Of a stretch of 64,000 bases of DNA, positions 47,894 to 62,237 are shown in pieces (the first letter of the stretch is position 1; every line of letters begins with the position of its first letter). A program made the translations under genes and the position numbers. The notes below the pieces were generated by a model, which searched no databases, had not been told where the DNA came from, and worked only from the letters and a program-made list of their open reading frames with translations. Origin of the DNA: Acanthosoma haemorrhoidale (taxonomy: Eukaryota > Arthropoda > Insecta > Hemiptera > Acanthosomatidae); NCBI GenBank assembly GCA_930367205.1, contig OV884015.1:372001-436000 (forward strand). Direction: 5' to 3'.

Positions 47894-49778
47894 TTGTACG
47901 TTAGCTCTTGCCCCTTTATGTTCTCCTGATACCAAAATAAAGAAAACATTTTAAAGAAGTTGAATTTTTACAAAAATGCGTATTTCATAGCATGTACGTT
48001 AGCACCTGCCCCATTATGTTCTCCTAATACCAAAACAAGAAAAATGACGTCAAAAAGTCGAATTTTTACAAAAATGCGTATTTAGAGCTAGTACGTTAGC
48101 TCCTGTCCCATTATGTTCTCCTGATACCAAAACAAAGAAAATATCGTCCAAAAGTCAAATTTTTACAAAAATGCGTATTTAGAGCTAGTACGTTAGCTCC
48201 TGCCCCATTATGTTCTCCTGATACGAAAACCAGGAAAATATCGTCAAAAAGTCAAATTAAAAAAAAATAGGTATCTCATAGCTGGTACGTTAGCTCCTGT
48301 CCCATTATGTTCTCCTGATACCGAAACAAAAAAAATATCGTCTAAAATTCAAATTTTTAAAAAATGGGTATTTCATAGCTGGAACGTTATAGCTCCTGCT
48401 CTTTTATGTTCTCCTGATACGAAATCAAGGAAAATATCGTCAGAAAGTCGAATTTTTAAAAAATGCGTATTTCATAGCTAGTACGTCAGCTCCTGCCCCA
48501 TTATGTTCTCCTGATACGAAAACAAGGAAAATATCGTCAAAAAGTCGAATGTTTAAAAAATGGGTATTTCATAGCTGGAACGTTAGCTCCTGGTCTTTTA
48601 TGTTCTCCTGATACGAAATCAAGGAAAATATCGTCAAAAACTCAAATTTTTACAAAAATGCGTATTTCATAGCTGGTACGTTAGCTCCTTCCCCATTATG
48701 TTCTCCTGATACCAAAACAAGGAAAATATCGTCCAAAACTCAAATTTTTACAAAAATGCGTATTTCATAGCTAGTACGTTAGCTCCTGCCCCATTATGTT
48801 CTCCTGATACCAAAACAAGGAAAATATCGTCGAAAACTCAAATTTTTACAAAAATTGCGTATTTCATAGCTGGTACGTTAGCTCCTGCCCTATTATGTTC
48901 TCCTGATACGAAAACAAGGAAAATATCGTCAAAAAGTCGAATTTTTAAAAAATGGGTATTTCATAGCTGGAACGTTAGCTCCTGCTCTTTTATGTTCTCC
49001 TGATACGAAATCAAGGAAAATATCGTCAAAAACTCAAATTTTTACAAAAATGCGTATTTCATAGCTGGTACGTTAGCTCCTGCCCCATTATGTTCTCCTG
49101 ATACCAAAACATGGAAAATATCGTCCAAAACTCAAATTTTTACAAAAATGCGTATTTCATAGCTAGTATGTTAGCTCCTGCCCCATTATGTTCTCCTGAT
49201 ACCAAAACAAGGAAAATATCGTCGAAAACTCAAATTTTTACAAAAATTGCGTATTTCATAGCTGGTACGTTAGCTCCTGCCCTATTATGCTCTCCTGATA
49301 CGAAAACCAGGAAAATATCGTCAAAAAGTCGAATTTTTCAAAAATGCGTATTTTATAGCTAGTACGTCAGCTCCTGCCCCATTATGTTCTCCTGATACGA
49401 AAACAAGAAAAATATCGTCAAAAAGTTGAATTTTTAAAAAATGGGTATTTCATAGCTAGTACGTTAGCTCCTGCCCCATTATGTTCTCCTGATACCAAAA
49501 CAAGAAAAATATCGTTGAAAACTTAAATTTTTACAAAAATGCGTATTTCTTAGCTAGTACGTTAGCTCCTGCCTTATTATGTTCTCCTGATACCAAAACA
49601 AGTAAAATGTCATCAAAAAGTTAAATTTTTACATATAAGAGTATTTTATAGCTGGTACGTTAGCTCCTGAACAATTATGATTTCCTCATACCAAAACAAG
49701 AAAAATATCGTCAAAAAGTAGAATTTTACAAAAATGCTTATTTCATAGCTGGTACAAAAATTCCTGCCCTATTAGGTT
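47894..49778 (+). repeat. Satellite A block 18, about 19 monomers
   Basis: The length is 1,885 bp (19 x 97 + 42). It carries a 2-base insertion, AACGTTATAGCTCC, near 48384 that recurs near 54579 in block A20. Confidence 0.93.
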
Positions 49779-51236
49779 AACTCGTAGCTTTGATCATACG
49801 ATCGTATCACGTGATACAATTAGTGCCAATGATGCGGTACACTATCATAATTGACATCATTTGATGTTATATTCACTCGTAACTTTCATCATACAATCGT
49901 ATCACGTGATACAATGAGTGCTAATGATACGGTACATTATCATATTTGACATCATTTGATGTTATATTTACTCGTAATTTTAATCATACGATCGTATCAC
50001 GTGAAACAATGAGTGCTAATGATACACTATACAGTCATATTTAGCATCATTTGATGTTATATTCACTCGTGACTTCAATCATACGATAGTATCACGTGAT
50101 ATAATGAGTGCCAATGATGCGGTACACTATCATAATCGACATCATTTGATGTTATATTCACCTGTAACTTTAATCATACGATCGTATCACGTGAAACAAT
50201 GAGTGCTAATGATACATTATACAATCATATTCAACATCATTTGATGTTATATTTACTCGTAACTTTAATCATACGATCGTATCACGTGAAACAATGAGTG
50301 CTAATGATACACTATACAATCATATTTAGCATCATTTGATGTTATATTCACTCGTGACTTCAATCATACGATAGTATCACGTGATATAATGAGTGCCAAT
50401 GATGCGGTACACTATCATAATCGACATCATTTGATGTTATATTCACCTGTAACTTTAATCATACGATCGTATCACGCGAAACAATGAGTGCTAATGATAC
50501 ATTATACAATCATATTCAACATTATTTGATGTTATATTTACTCGTGACTTCAATCATACGATCGTATCACGTGATATATTGAGTGCCAATGATGCGGTAC
50601 ACTATCATAATCGACATCATTTGATGTTATATTCACCTGTAACTTTAATCATACGATCGTATCACGTGAAACAATGAGTGCTAATGATACATTATACAAT
50701 CATATTCAACATCATTTGATGTTATCTTCACTCGTAACGTTAATCATACGATCGTATCACGTGATACAATGTGTGCTAATGATGCGGTACACTATCATAA
50801 TCGACATCATTTAATGTTATATTCATTCGTGACTTCAATCATACGATCGTATCACGTGATACTATGAGTGCCAATGGTACGGTACACTGTCATAATCGAC
50901 ATCATTTGATGTTATATTCACCTGTAACTTTAATCATACAATCGTATCACGTGATACAATGAGTGCCAATGATACAGTACACTATCATAATTGACATCAT
51001 TTGATGTTATATTCACTCGTAACTTTCATCATACGATCGTATCACGTGATACAATGAGTGCTAATGATACGGTACATTATCATATTCGACATCATTTGAT
51101 GTTATATTTACTCGTAACTTTAATCATACGATCGTATCACGTGATACAATGAGTGCTAATGATACGGTACATTATCATATTCGACATCATTTGATGTTAT
51201 ATTTACTCGTGACTTTGATCATACGATCGTATGATC
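49779..51236 (+). repeat. Satellite B block 18, about 15 monomers
   Basis: The length is 1,458 bp (15 x 95 + 33). The private variant ATCACGCGAAAC near 50471 is copied near 56666. The palindrome junction is at 51217-51236. Confidence 0.93.
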
Positions 51237-52631
51237 TTGTACGTTAGCTCTTGCCCCTTTATGTTCTCCTGATACCAAAATAAAGAAAACATTTTAAAGA
51301 AGTTGAATTTTTACAAAAATGCGTATTTCATAGCTTGTACGTTAGCACCTGCCCCATTATGTTCTCCTAATACCAAAACAAGAAAAATGACGTCAAAAAG
51401 TCGAATTTTTACAAAAATGCGTATTTAGAGCTAGTACGTTAGCTCCTGTCCCATTATGTTCTCCTGATACCGAAACAAAAAAAATATCGTCTAAAATTCA
51501 AATTTTTAAAAAATGGGTATTTCATAGCTGGAACGTTAGCTCCTGCTCTTTTATGTTCTCCTGATACGAAATCAAGGAAAATATCGTCAGAAAGTCGAAT
51601 TTTTAAAAAATGCGTATTTCATAGCTAGTACGTCAGCTCCTGCCCCATTATGTTCTCCTGATACGAAAACAAGGAAAATATCGTCAAAAAGTCGAATTTT
51701 TAAAAAATGGGTATTTCATAGCTGGAACGTTAGCTCCTGGTCTTTTATGTTCTCCTGATACGAAATCAAGGAAAATATCGTCAAAAAGTTAAATTTTTAC
51801 ATATAAGAGTATTTTATAGCTGGTACGTTAGCTCCTGCCCCATTATGTTCTCCTGATACCAAAACAAGGAAAATATCGTCCAAAACTCAAATTTTTACAA
51901 AAATGCGTATTTCATAGCTAGTACGTTAGCTCCTGCCCCATTATGTTCTCCTGATACCAAAACAAGGAAAATATCGTCCAAAACTCAAATTTTTACAAAA
52001 ATGCGTATTTCATAGCTAGTACGTTAGCTCCTGCCCCATTATGTTCTCCTGATACCAAAACAAGGAAAATATCGTCGAAAACTCAAATTTTTACAAAAAT
52101 TGCGTATTTCATAGCTGGTACGTTAGCTCCTGCCCTATTATGCTCTCCTGATACGAAAACCAGGAAAATATCGTCAAAAAGTCGAATTTTTAAAAAATGC
52201 GTATTTTATAGCTAGTACGTCAGCTCCTGCCCCATTATGTTCTCCTGATACGAAAACAAGAAAAATATCGTCAAAAAGTTAAATTTTTAAAAAATGGGTA
52301 TTTCATAGCTAGTACGTTAGCTCCTGCCCCATTATGTTCTCCTGATACCAAAACAAGAAAAATATCGTTGAAAACTCAAATTTTTACAAAAATGCGTATT
52401 TCTTAGCTAGTACGTTAGCTCCTGCCTTATTATGTTCTCCTGATACCAAAACAAGTAAAATGTCATCAAAAAGTTAAATTTTTACATATAAGAGTATTTT
52501 ATAGCTGGTACGTTAGCTCCTGAACAATTATGATTTCCTCATACCAAAACAAGAAAAATATCGTCAAAAAGTAGAATTTTACAAAAATGCTTATTTCATA
52601 GCTGGTACAAAAATTCCTGCCCTATTAGGTT
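51237..52631 (+). repeat. Satellite A block 19, about 14 monomers
   Basis: The length is 1,395 bp (14 x 97 + 37). It is paired with block A21 at offset 6,195. One monomer differs between the copies near 51781-51830, where the first copy has acquired GTTAAATTTTTACATATAAG, normally a terminal-variant sequence. This suggests gene conversion. Confidence 0.92.
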
Positions 52632-54088
52632 AACTCGTAGCTTTGATCATACGATCGTATCACGTGATACAATTAGTGCCAATGATGCGGTACACTATCA
52701 TAATTGACATCATTTGATGTTATATTCACTCGTAACTTTCATCATACGATCGTATCACGTGATACAATGAGTGCTAATGATACGGTACATTATCATATTC
52801 GACATCATTTGATGTTATATTTACTCGTAATTTTAATCATACGATCGTATCACGTGAAACAATGAGTGCTAATGATACACTATACAGTCATATTTAGCAT
52901 CATTTGATGTTATATTCACTCGTGACTTCAATCATACGATAGTATCACGTGATATAATGAGTGCCAATGATGCGGTACACTATCATAATCGACATCATTT
53001 GATGTTATATTCACCTGTAACTTTAATCATACGATCGTATCACGTGAAACAATGAGTGCTAATGATACATTATACAATCATATTCAACATCATTTGATGT
53101 TATATTGACTCGTAACTTTAATGATACGATCGTATCACGTGAAACAATGAGTGCTAATGATACACTATACAATCATATTTAGCATCATTTGATGTTATAT
53201 TCACTCGTGACTTCAATCATACGATAGTATCACGTGATATAATGAGTGCCAATGATGCGGTACACTATCATAATCGACATCATTTGATGTTATATTCACC
53301 TGTAACTTTAATCATACGATCGTATCACGTGAAACAATGAGTGCTAATGATACATTATACAATCATATTCAACATTATTTGATGTTATATTTACTCGTAA
53401 CTTTAATCATACGATCGTATCACATGATACAATAAGTGCTAATGATATGGTGCGCTATTGTATTCAACATCATTTAATAGTACATTCAATCGTAACTTTA
53501 ATTATACGATCGTATCACGTGAAACAATGAGTGCTAATGATACATTATACAATCATATTCAACATCATTTGATGTTATATTCACTCGTAACTTTCATCAT
53601 ACGATCGTATCACGTGAAATAATGAGTGCCAATGATGCGGTACACTATCATAATCAACATCATTTGATGTTATATTCACCTGTAACTTTATTCATACGAT
53701 CGTATCTCGTGATACAATGAGTGCCAATGATGTGGTACACTATTATATTCGCATCATTTGATGTTATATTCATTCATGACTTCAATCATACGATCGTATC
53801 ACGTGATACAATGAGTGCCAATGATACAGTACACTATCATAATTGACATCATTTGATGTTATATTCACTCGTAACTTTCATCATACGATCGTATCACGTG
53901 ATACAATGAGTGCTAATGATACGGTACATTATCATATTCGACATCATTTGATGTTATATTTACTCGTAATTTTAATCATACGATCGTATCACGTGAAACA
54001 TTGAGTGCTAATGATACACTATACAGTCATATTTAGCATCATTTGATGTTATATTCACTCGTGACTTTGATCATACGATCGTATGATC
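52632..54088 (+). repeat. Satellite B block 19, about 15 monomers
   Basis: The length is 1,457 bp (15 x 95 + 32). Its left half is copied in block B21 and its right half is a copy of block B17, so the tandem-duplication breakpoint at about 53,375 lies within it. The palindrome junction is at 54069-54088. Confidence 0.93.
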
Positions 54089-55973
54089 TTGTACGTTAGC
54101 TCTTGCCCCTTTATGTTCTCCTGATACCAAAATAAAGAAAACATTTTAAAGAAGTTGAATTTTTACAAAAATGCGTATTTCATAGCATGTACGTTAGCAC
54201 CTGCCCCATTATGTTCTCCTAATACCAAAACAAGAAAAATGACGTCAAAAAGTCGAATTTTTACAAAAATGCGTATTTAGAGCTAGTACGTTAGCTCCTG
54301 TCCCATTATGTTCTCCTGATACCAAAACAAAGAAAATATCGTCCAAAAGTCAAATTTTTACAAAAATGCGTATTTAGAGCTAGTACGTTAGCTCCTGCCC
54401 CATTATGTTCTCCTGATACGAAAACCAGGAAAATATCGTCAAAAAGTCAAATTAAAAAAAAATAGGTATCTCATAGCTGGTACGTTAGCTCCTGTCCCAT
54501 TATGTTCTCCTGATACCGAAACAAAAAAAATATCGTCTAAAATTCAAATTTTTAAAAAATGGGTATTTCATAGCTGGAACGTTATAGCTCCTGCTCTTTT
54601 ATGTTCTCCTGATACGAAATCAAGGAAAATATCGTCAGAAAGTCGAATTTTTAAAAAATGCGTATTTCATAGCTAGTACGTCAGCTCCTGCCCCATTATG
54701 TTCTCCTGATACGAAAACAAGGAAAATATCGTCAAAAAGTCGAATGTTTAAAAAATGGGTATTTCATAGCTGGAACGTTAGCTCCTGGTCTTTTATGTTC
54801 TCCTGATACGAAATCAAGGAAAATATCGTCAAAAACTCAAATTTTTACAAAAATGCGTATTTCATAGCTGGTACGTTAGCTCCTTCCCCATTATGTTCTC
54901 CTGATACCAAAACAAGGAAAATATCGTCCAAAACTCAAATTTTTACAAAAATGCGTATTTCATAGCTAGTACGTTAGCTCCTGCCCCATTATGTTCTCCT
55001 GATACCAAAACAAGGAAAATATCGTCGAAAACTCAAATTTTTACAAAAATTGCGTATTTCATAGCTGGTACGTTAGCTCCTGCCCTATTATGTTCTCCTG
55101 ATACGAAAACAAGGAAAATATCGTCAAAAAGTCGAATTTTTAAAAAATGGGTATTTCATAGCTGGAACGTTAGCTCCTGCTCTTTTATGTTCTCCTGATA
55201 CGAAATCAAGGAAAATATCGTCAAAAACTCAAATTTTTACAAAAATGCGTATTTCATAGCTGGTACGTTAGCTCCTGCCCCATTATGTTCTCCTGATACC
55301 AAAACATGGAAAATATCGTCCAAAACTCAAATTTTTACAAAAATGCGTATTTCATAGCTAGTATGTTAGCTCCTGCCCCATTATGTTCTCCTGATACCAA
55401 AACAAGGAAAATATCGTCGAAAACTCAAATTTTTACAAAAATTGCGTATTTCATAGCTGGTACGTTAGCTCCTGCCCTATTATGCTCTCCTGATACGAAA
55501 ACCAGGAAAATATCGTCAAAAAGTCGAATTTTTCAAAAATGCGTATTTTATAGCTAGTACGTCAGCTCCTGCCCCATTATGTTCTCCTGATACGAAAACA
55601 AGAAAAATATCGTCAAAAAGTTGAATTTTTAAAAAATGGGTATTTCATAGCTAGTACGTTAGCTCCTGCCCCATTATGTTCTCCTGATACCAAAACAAGA
55701 AAAATATCGTTGAAAACTTAAATTTTTACAAAAATGCGTATTTCTTAGCTAGTACGTTAGCTCCTGCCTTATTATGTTCTCCTGATACCAAAACAAGTAA
55801 AATGTCATCAAAAAGTTAAATTTTTACATATAAGAGTATTTTATAGCTGGTACGTTAGCTCCTGAACAATTATGATTTCCTCATACCAAAACAAGAAAAA
55901 TATCGTCAAAAAGTAGAATTTTACAAAAATGCTTATTTCATAGCTGGTACAAAAATTCCTGCCCTATTAGGTT
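54089..55973 (+). repeat. Satellite A block 20, about 19 monomers
   Basis: The length is 1,885 bp, the same length as block A18 and nearly the same sequence, 6,195 bp downstream. Confidence 0.93.
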
Positions 55974-57431
55974 AACTCGTAGCTTTGATCATACGATCGT
56001 ATCACGTGATACAATTAGTGCCAATGATGCGGTACACTATCATAATTGACATCATTTGATGTTATATTCACTCGTAACTTTCATCATACAATCGTATCAC
56101 GTGATACAATGAGTGCTAATGATACGGTACATTATCATATTTGACATCATTTGATGTTATATTTACTCGTAATTTTAATCATACGATCGTATCACGTGAA
56201 ACAATGAGTGCTAATGATACACTATACAGTCATATTTAGCATCATTTGATGTTATATTCACTCGTGACTTCAATCATACGATAGTATCACGTGATATAAT
56301 GAGTGCCAATGATGCGGTACACTATCATAATCGACATCATTTGATGTTATATTCACCTGTAACTTTAATCATACGATCGTATCACGTGAAACAATGAGTG
56401 CTAATGATACATTATACAATCATATTCAACATCATTTGATGTTATATTTACTCGTAACTTTAATCATACGATCGTATCACGTGAAACAATGAGTGCTAAT
56501 GATACACTATACAATCATATTTAGCATCATTTGATGTTATATTCACTCGTGACTTCAATCATACGATAGTATCACGTGATATAATGAGTGCCAATGATGC
56601 GGTACACTATCATAATCGACATCATTTGATGTTATATTCACCTGTAACTTTAATCATACGATCGTATCACGCGAAACAATGAGTGCTAATGATACATTAT
56701 ACAATCATATTCAACATTATTTGATGTTATATTTACTCGTGACTTCAATCATACGATCGTATCACGTGATATATTGAGTGCCAATGATGCGGTACACTAT
56801 CATAATCGACATCATTTGATGTTATATTCACCTGTAACTTTAATCATACGATCGTATCACGTGAAACAATGAGTGCTAATGATACATTATACAATCATAT
56901 TCAACATCATTTGATGTTATCTTCACTCGTAACGTTAATCATACGATCGTATCACGTGATACAATGTGTGCTAATGATGCGGTACACTATCATAATCGAC
57001 ATCATTTAATGTTATATTCATTCGTGACTTCAATCATACGATCGTATCACGTGATACTATGAGTGCCAATGGTACGGTACACTGTCATAATCGACATCAT
57101 TTGATGTTATATTCACCTGTAACTTTAATCATACAATCGTATCACGTGATACAATGAGTGCCAATGATACAGTACACTATCATAATTGACATCATTTGAT
57201 GTTATATTCACTCGTAACTTTCATCATACGATCGTATCACGTGATACAATGAGTGCTAATGATACGGTACATTATCATATTCGACATCATTTGATGTTAT
57301 ATTTACTCGTAACTTTAATCATACGATCGTATCACGTGATACAATGAGTGCTAATGATACGGTACATTATCATATTCGACATCATTTGATGTTATATTTA
57401 CTCGTGACTTTGATCATACGATCGTATGATC
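55974..57431 (+). repeat. Satellite B block 20, about 15 monomers
   Basis: The length is 1,458 bp, the second copy of block B18. The palindrome junction is at 57412-57431. Confidence 0.93.
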
Positions 57432-58826
57432 TTGTACGTTAGCTCTTGCCCCTTTATGTTCTCCTGATACCAAAATAAAGAAAACATTTTAAAGAAGTTG
57501 AATTTTTACAAAAATGCGTATTTCATAGCTTGTACGTTAGCACCTGCCCCATTATGTTCTCCTAATACCAAAACAAGAAAAATGACGTCAAAAAGTCGAA
57601 TTTTTACAAAAATGCGTATTTAGAGCTAGTACGTTAGCTCCTGTCCCATTATGTTCTCCTGATACCGAAACAAAAAAAATATCGTCTAAAATTCAAATTT
57701 TTAAAAAATGGGTATTTCATAGCTGGAACGTTAGCTCCTGCTCTTTTATGTTCTCCTGATACGAAATCAAGGAAAATATCGTCAGAAAGTCGAATTTTTA
57801 AAAAATGCGTATTTCATAGCTAGTACGTCAGCTCCTGCCCCATTATGTTCTCCTGATACGAAAACAAGGAAAATATCGTCAAAAAGTCGAATGTTTAAAA
57901 AATGGGTATTTCATAGCTGGAACGTTAGCTCCTGGTCTTTTATGTTCTCCTGATACGAAATCAAGGAAAATATCGTCAAAAACTCAAATTTTTACAAAAA
58001 TGCGTATTTTATAGCTAGTACGTTAGCTCCTGCCCCATTATGTTCTCCTGATACCAAAACAAGGAAAATATCGTCCAAAACTCAAATTTTTACAAAAATG
58101 CGTATTTCATAGCTAGTACGTTAGCTCCTGCCTTATTATGTTCTCCTGATACCAAAACAAGGAAAATATCGTCCAAAACTCAAATTTTTACAAAAATGCG
58201 TATTTCATAGCTAGTACGTTAGCTCCTGCCCCATTATGTTCTCCTGATACCAAAACAAGGAAAATATCGTCGAAAACTCAAATTTTTACAAAAATTGCGT
58301 ATTTCATAGCTGGTACGTTAGCTCCTGCCCTATTATGCTCTCCTGATACGAAAACCAGGAAAATATCGTCAAAAAGTCGAATTTTTAAAAAATGCGTATT
58401 TTATAGCTAGTACGTCAGCTCCTGCCCCATTATGTTCTCCTGATACGAAAACAAGAAAAATATCGTCAAAAAGTTAAATTTTTAAAAAATGGGTATTTCA
58501 TAGCTAGTACGTTAGCTCCTGCCCCATTATGTTCTCCTGATACCAAAACAAGAAAAATATCGTTGAAAACTCAAATTTTTACAAAAATGCGTATTTCTTA
58601 GCTAGTACGTTAGCTCCTGCCTTATTATGTTCTCCTGATACCAAAACAAGTAAAATGTCATCAAAAAGTTAAATTTTTACATATAAGAGTATTTTATAGC
58701 TGGTACGTTAGCTCCTGAACAATTATGATTTCCTCATACCAAAACAAGAAAAATATCGTCAAAAAGTAGAATTTTACAAAAATGCTTATTTCATAGCTGG
58801 TACAAAAATTCCTGCCCTATTAGGTT
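57432..58826 (+). repeat. Satellite A block 21, about 14 monomers
   Basis: The length is 1,395 bp, the second copy of block A19, except for about one monomer near 57980-58030 and a few point differences. Confidence 0.92.
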
Positions 58827-61042
58827 AACTCGTAGCTTTGATCATACGATCGTATCACGTGATACAATTAGTGCCAATGATGCGGTACACTATCATAATT
58901 GACATCATTTGATGTTATATTCACTCGTAACTTTCATCATACGATCGTATCACGTGATACAATGAGTGCTAATGATACGGTACATTATCATATTCGACAT
59001 CATTTGATGTTATATTTACTCGTAATTTTAATCATACGATCGTATCACGTGAAACAATGAGTGCTAATGATACACTATACAGTCATATTTAGCATCATTT
59101 GATGTTATATTCACTCGTGACTTCAATCATACGATAGTATCACGTGATATAATGAGTGCCAATGATGCGGTACACTATCATAATCGACATCATTTGATGT
59201 TATATTCACCTGTAACTTTAATCATACGATCGTATCACGTGAAACAATGAGTGCTAATGATACATTATACAATCATATTCAACATCATTTGATGTTATAT
59301 TGACTCGTAACTTTAATGATACGATCGTATCACGTGAAACAATGAGTGCTAATGATACACTATACAATCATATTTAGCATCATTTGATGTTATATTCACT
59401 CGTGACTTCAATCATACGATAGTATCACGTGATATAATGAGTGCCAATGATGCGGTACACTATCATAATCGACATCATTTGATGTTATATTCACCTGTAA
59501 CTTTAATCATACGATCGTATCACGTGAAACAATGAGTGCTAATGATACATTATACAATCATATTCAACATTATTTGATGTTATATTTACTCGTGACTTCA
59601 ATCATACGATCGTATCACGTGATATATTGAGTGCCAATGATGCGGTACACTATCATAATCGACATCATTTGATGTTATATTCACTCGTAACTTTCATCAT
59701 ACGATCGTATCACGTGATACAATGAGTGCTAATGATACGGTACATTATCATATTCGACATCATTTGATGTTATATTTACTCGTAATTTTAATCATACGAT
59801 CGTATCACGTGAAACAATGAGTGCTAATGATACACTATACAGTCATATTTAGCATCATTTGATGTTATATTCACTCGTGACTTCAATCATACGATAGTAT
59901 CACGTGATATAATGAGTGCCAATGATGCGGTACACTATCATAATCGACATCATTTGATGTTATATTCACCTGTAACTTTAATCATACGATCGTATCACGT
60001 GAAACAATGAGTGCTAATGATACATTATACAATCATATTCAACATCATTTGATGTTATATTGACTCGTAACTTTAATGATACGATCGTATCACGTGAAAC
60101 AATGAGTGCTAATGATACACTATACAATCATATTTAGCATCATTTGATGTTATATTCACTCGTGACTTCAATCATACGATAGTATCACGTGATATAATGA
60201 GTGCCAATGATGCGGTACACTATCATAATCGACATCATTTGATGTTATATTCACCTGTAACTTTAATCATACGATCGTATCACGTGAAACAATGAGTGCT
60301 AATGATACATTATACAATCATATTCAACATTATTTGATGTTATATTTACTCGTGACTTCAATCATACGATCGTATCACGTGATATATTGAGTGCCAATGA
60401 TGCGGTACACTATCATAATCGACATCATTTGATGTTATATTCACTCGTAACTTTCATCATACGATCGTATCACGTGATACAATGAGTGCTAATGATACGG
60501 TACATTATCATATTCGACATCATTTGATGTTATATTTACTCGTAATTTTAATCATACGATCGTATCACGTGAAACAATGAGTGCTAATGATACACTATAC
60601 AGTCATATTTAGCATCATTTGATGTTATATTCACTCGTGACTTCAATCATACGATCGTATCACGTGAAATAATGAGTGCCAATGATGCGGTACACTATCA
60701 TAATCAACATCATTTGATGTTATATTCACCTGTAACTTTAATCATACGATCGTATCTCGTGATACAATGAGTGCCAATGATGCGGTACACTATTATATTC
60801 GCATCATTTGATGTTATATTCATTCATGACTTCAATCATACGATCGTATCACGTGATACAATGAGTGCCAATGATACAGTACACTGTCATAATCGACATT
60901 ATTTAATAGTATATTCACTGTAACTTCAATCATACGATTGTATCACGTGATACAATAAGTGCAAATGAAACGGCACACTATCATATTTGACATCATTTGA
61001 TGTCATATTCACTCGTAACTTTGATTATACGATCGTATGATC
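58827..61042 (+). repeat. Satellite B block 21, about 23 monomers, with a 760-bp higher-order unit
   Basis: The length is 2,216 bp (23 x 95 + 31). The string TCACTCGTAACTTTCATCAT starts at 58921, 59681 and 60441, exactly 760 bp (8 x 95) apart. This gives two full eight-monomer units and a partial third before sequence shared with block B15 takes over near 60,650. The junction has one mismatch pair (GATTATAC). Confidence 0.93.
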
Positions 61043-62237
61043 TTGTACGTTAGCTCTGGCCCCTTTATGTTCTCCTGATACCAAAATAAAGAAAACATTT
61101 TAAAGAAGTTGAATTTTTACAAAAATGCGTATTTCATAGCTTGTACGTTAGCACCTGCCCCATTATGTTCTCCTAATACCAAAACAAGAAAAATGACGTC
61201 AAAAAGTCGAATTTTCACAAAAATGCGTATTTAGAGCTAGTACGTTAGCTCCTGTCCCATTATGTTCTCCTGATACCAAAACAAAGAAAATATCGTCCAA
61301 AAGTCAAATTTTTACAAAAATGCGTATTTAGAGCTAGTACGTTAGCTCCTGCCCCATTATGTTCTCCTGATACGAAAACCAGAAAAATATCGTCAAAAAG
61401 TCAAATTAAAAAAAAATAGGTATCTCATAGCTGGTACGTTAGCTCCTGTCCCATTATGTTCTCCTGATACCGAAACAAAAAAAATATCGTCTAAAATTCA
61501 AATTTTTAAAAAATGGGTATTTCATAGCTGGAACGTTAGCTCCTGCTCTTTTATGTTCTCCTGATACGAAATCAAGGAAAATATCGTCAGAAAGTCGAAT
61601 TTTTAAAAAATTCGTATTTCATAGCTAGTACGTCAGCTCCTGCCCCATTATGTTCTCCTGATACGAAAACAAGGAAAATATCGTCAAAAAGTCGAATGTT
61701 TAAAAAATGGGTATTTCATAGCTGGAACGTTAGCTCCTGCTCTTTTATGTTCTCCTGATACGAAATCAAGGAAAATATCGTCAAAAAGTCAAATTTTTCG
61801 AAAATGCGTATTTCATAGCTAGTACGTTAGCTCCTGCCCCATTATGTTCTCCTGATACCAAAACAAGGAAAATATCGTCAAAAAGTCGAATTTTTCGAAA
61901 ATGCGTATTTCATAGCTAGTACGTTAGCTCCTGCCCCATTATGTTCTCCTGATACCAAAACAAGGAAAATATCGTCGAAAACTCAAATTTTTACAAAAAT
62001 GCGTATTTCTTAGCTAGTACGTTAGCTGCTGCCTTATTATGTTCTCCTGATACCAAAACAAGGAAAATGTCATCAAAAAGTTAAATTTTTACATATAAGA
62101 GTATTTTATAGCTGGTTTGTTAGCTCCTGAACAATTATGATTTCCTCATACCAAAACAAGAAAATATCGTCAAGAAGTATAATTTTACAAAAATGCGTAT
62201 TTTAAAGCTGGTACAATAATTCCTGCCCTATTATGTT
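61043..62237 (+). repeat. Satellite A block 22, about 12 monomers
   Basis: The length is 1,195 bp, a copy of 44124-45318 at offset 16,919. One difference is GCTGGTTTGTTAGC near 62115, where the other copy has GCTGGTACGTTAGC. Confidence 0.92.

Noticed and set aside
49111..49362. 83-residue open frame, identical copy at 55306-55557
   Set aside because: The identity is due to the 6,195-bp tandem duplication. The protein is just three frames of the A monomer.
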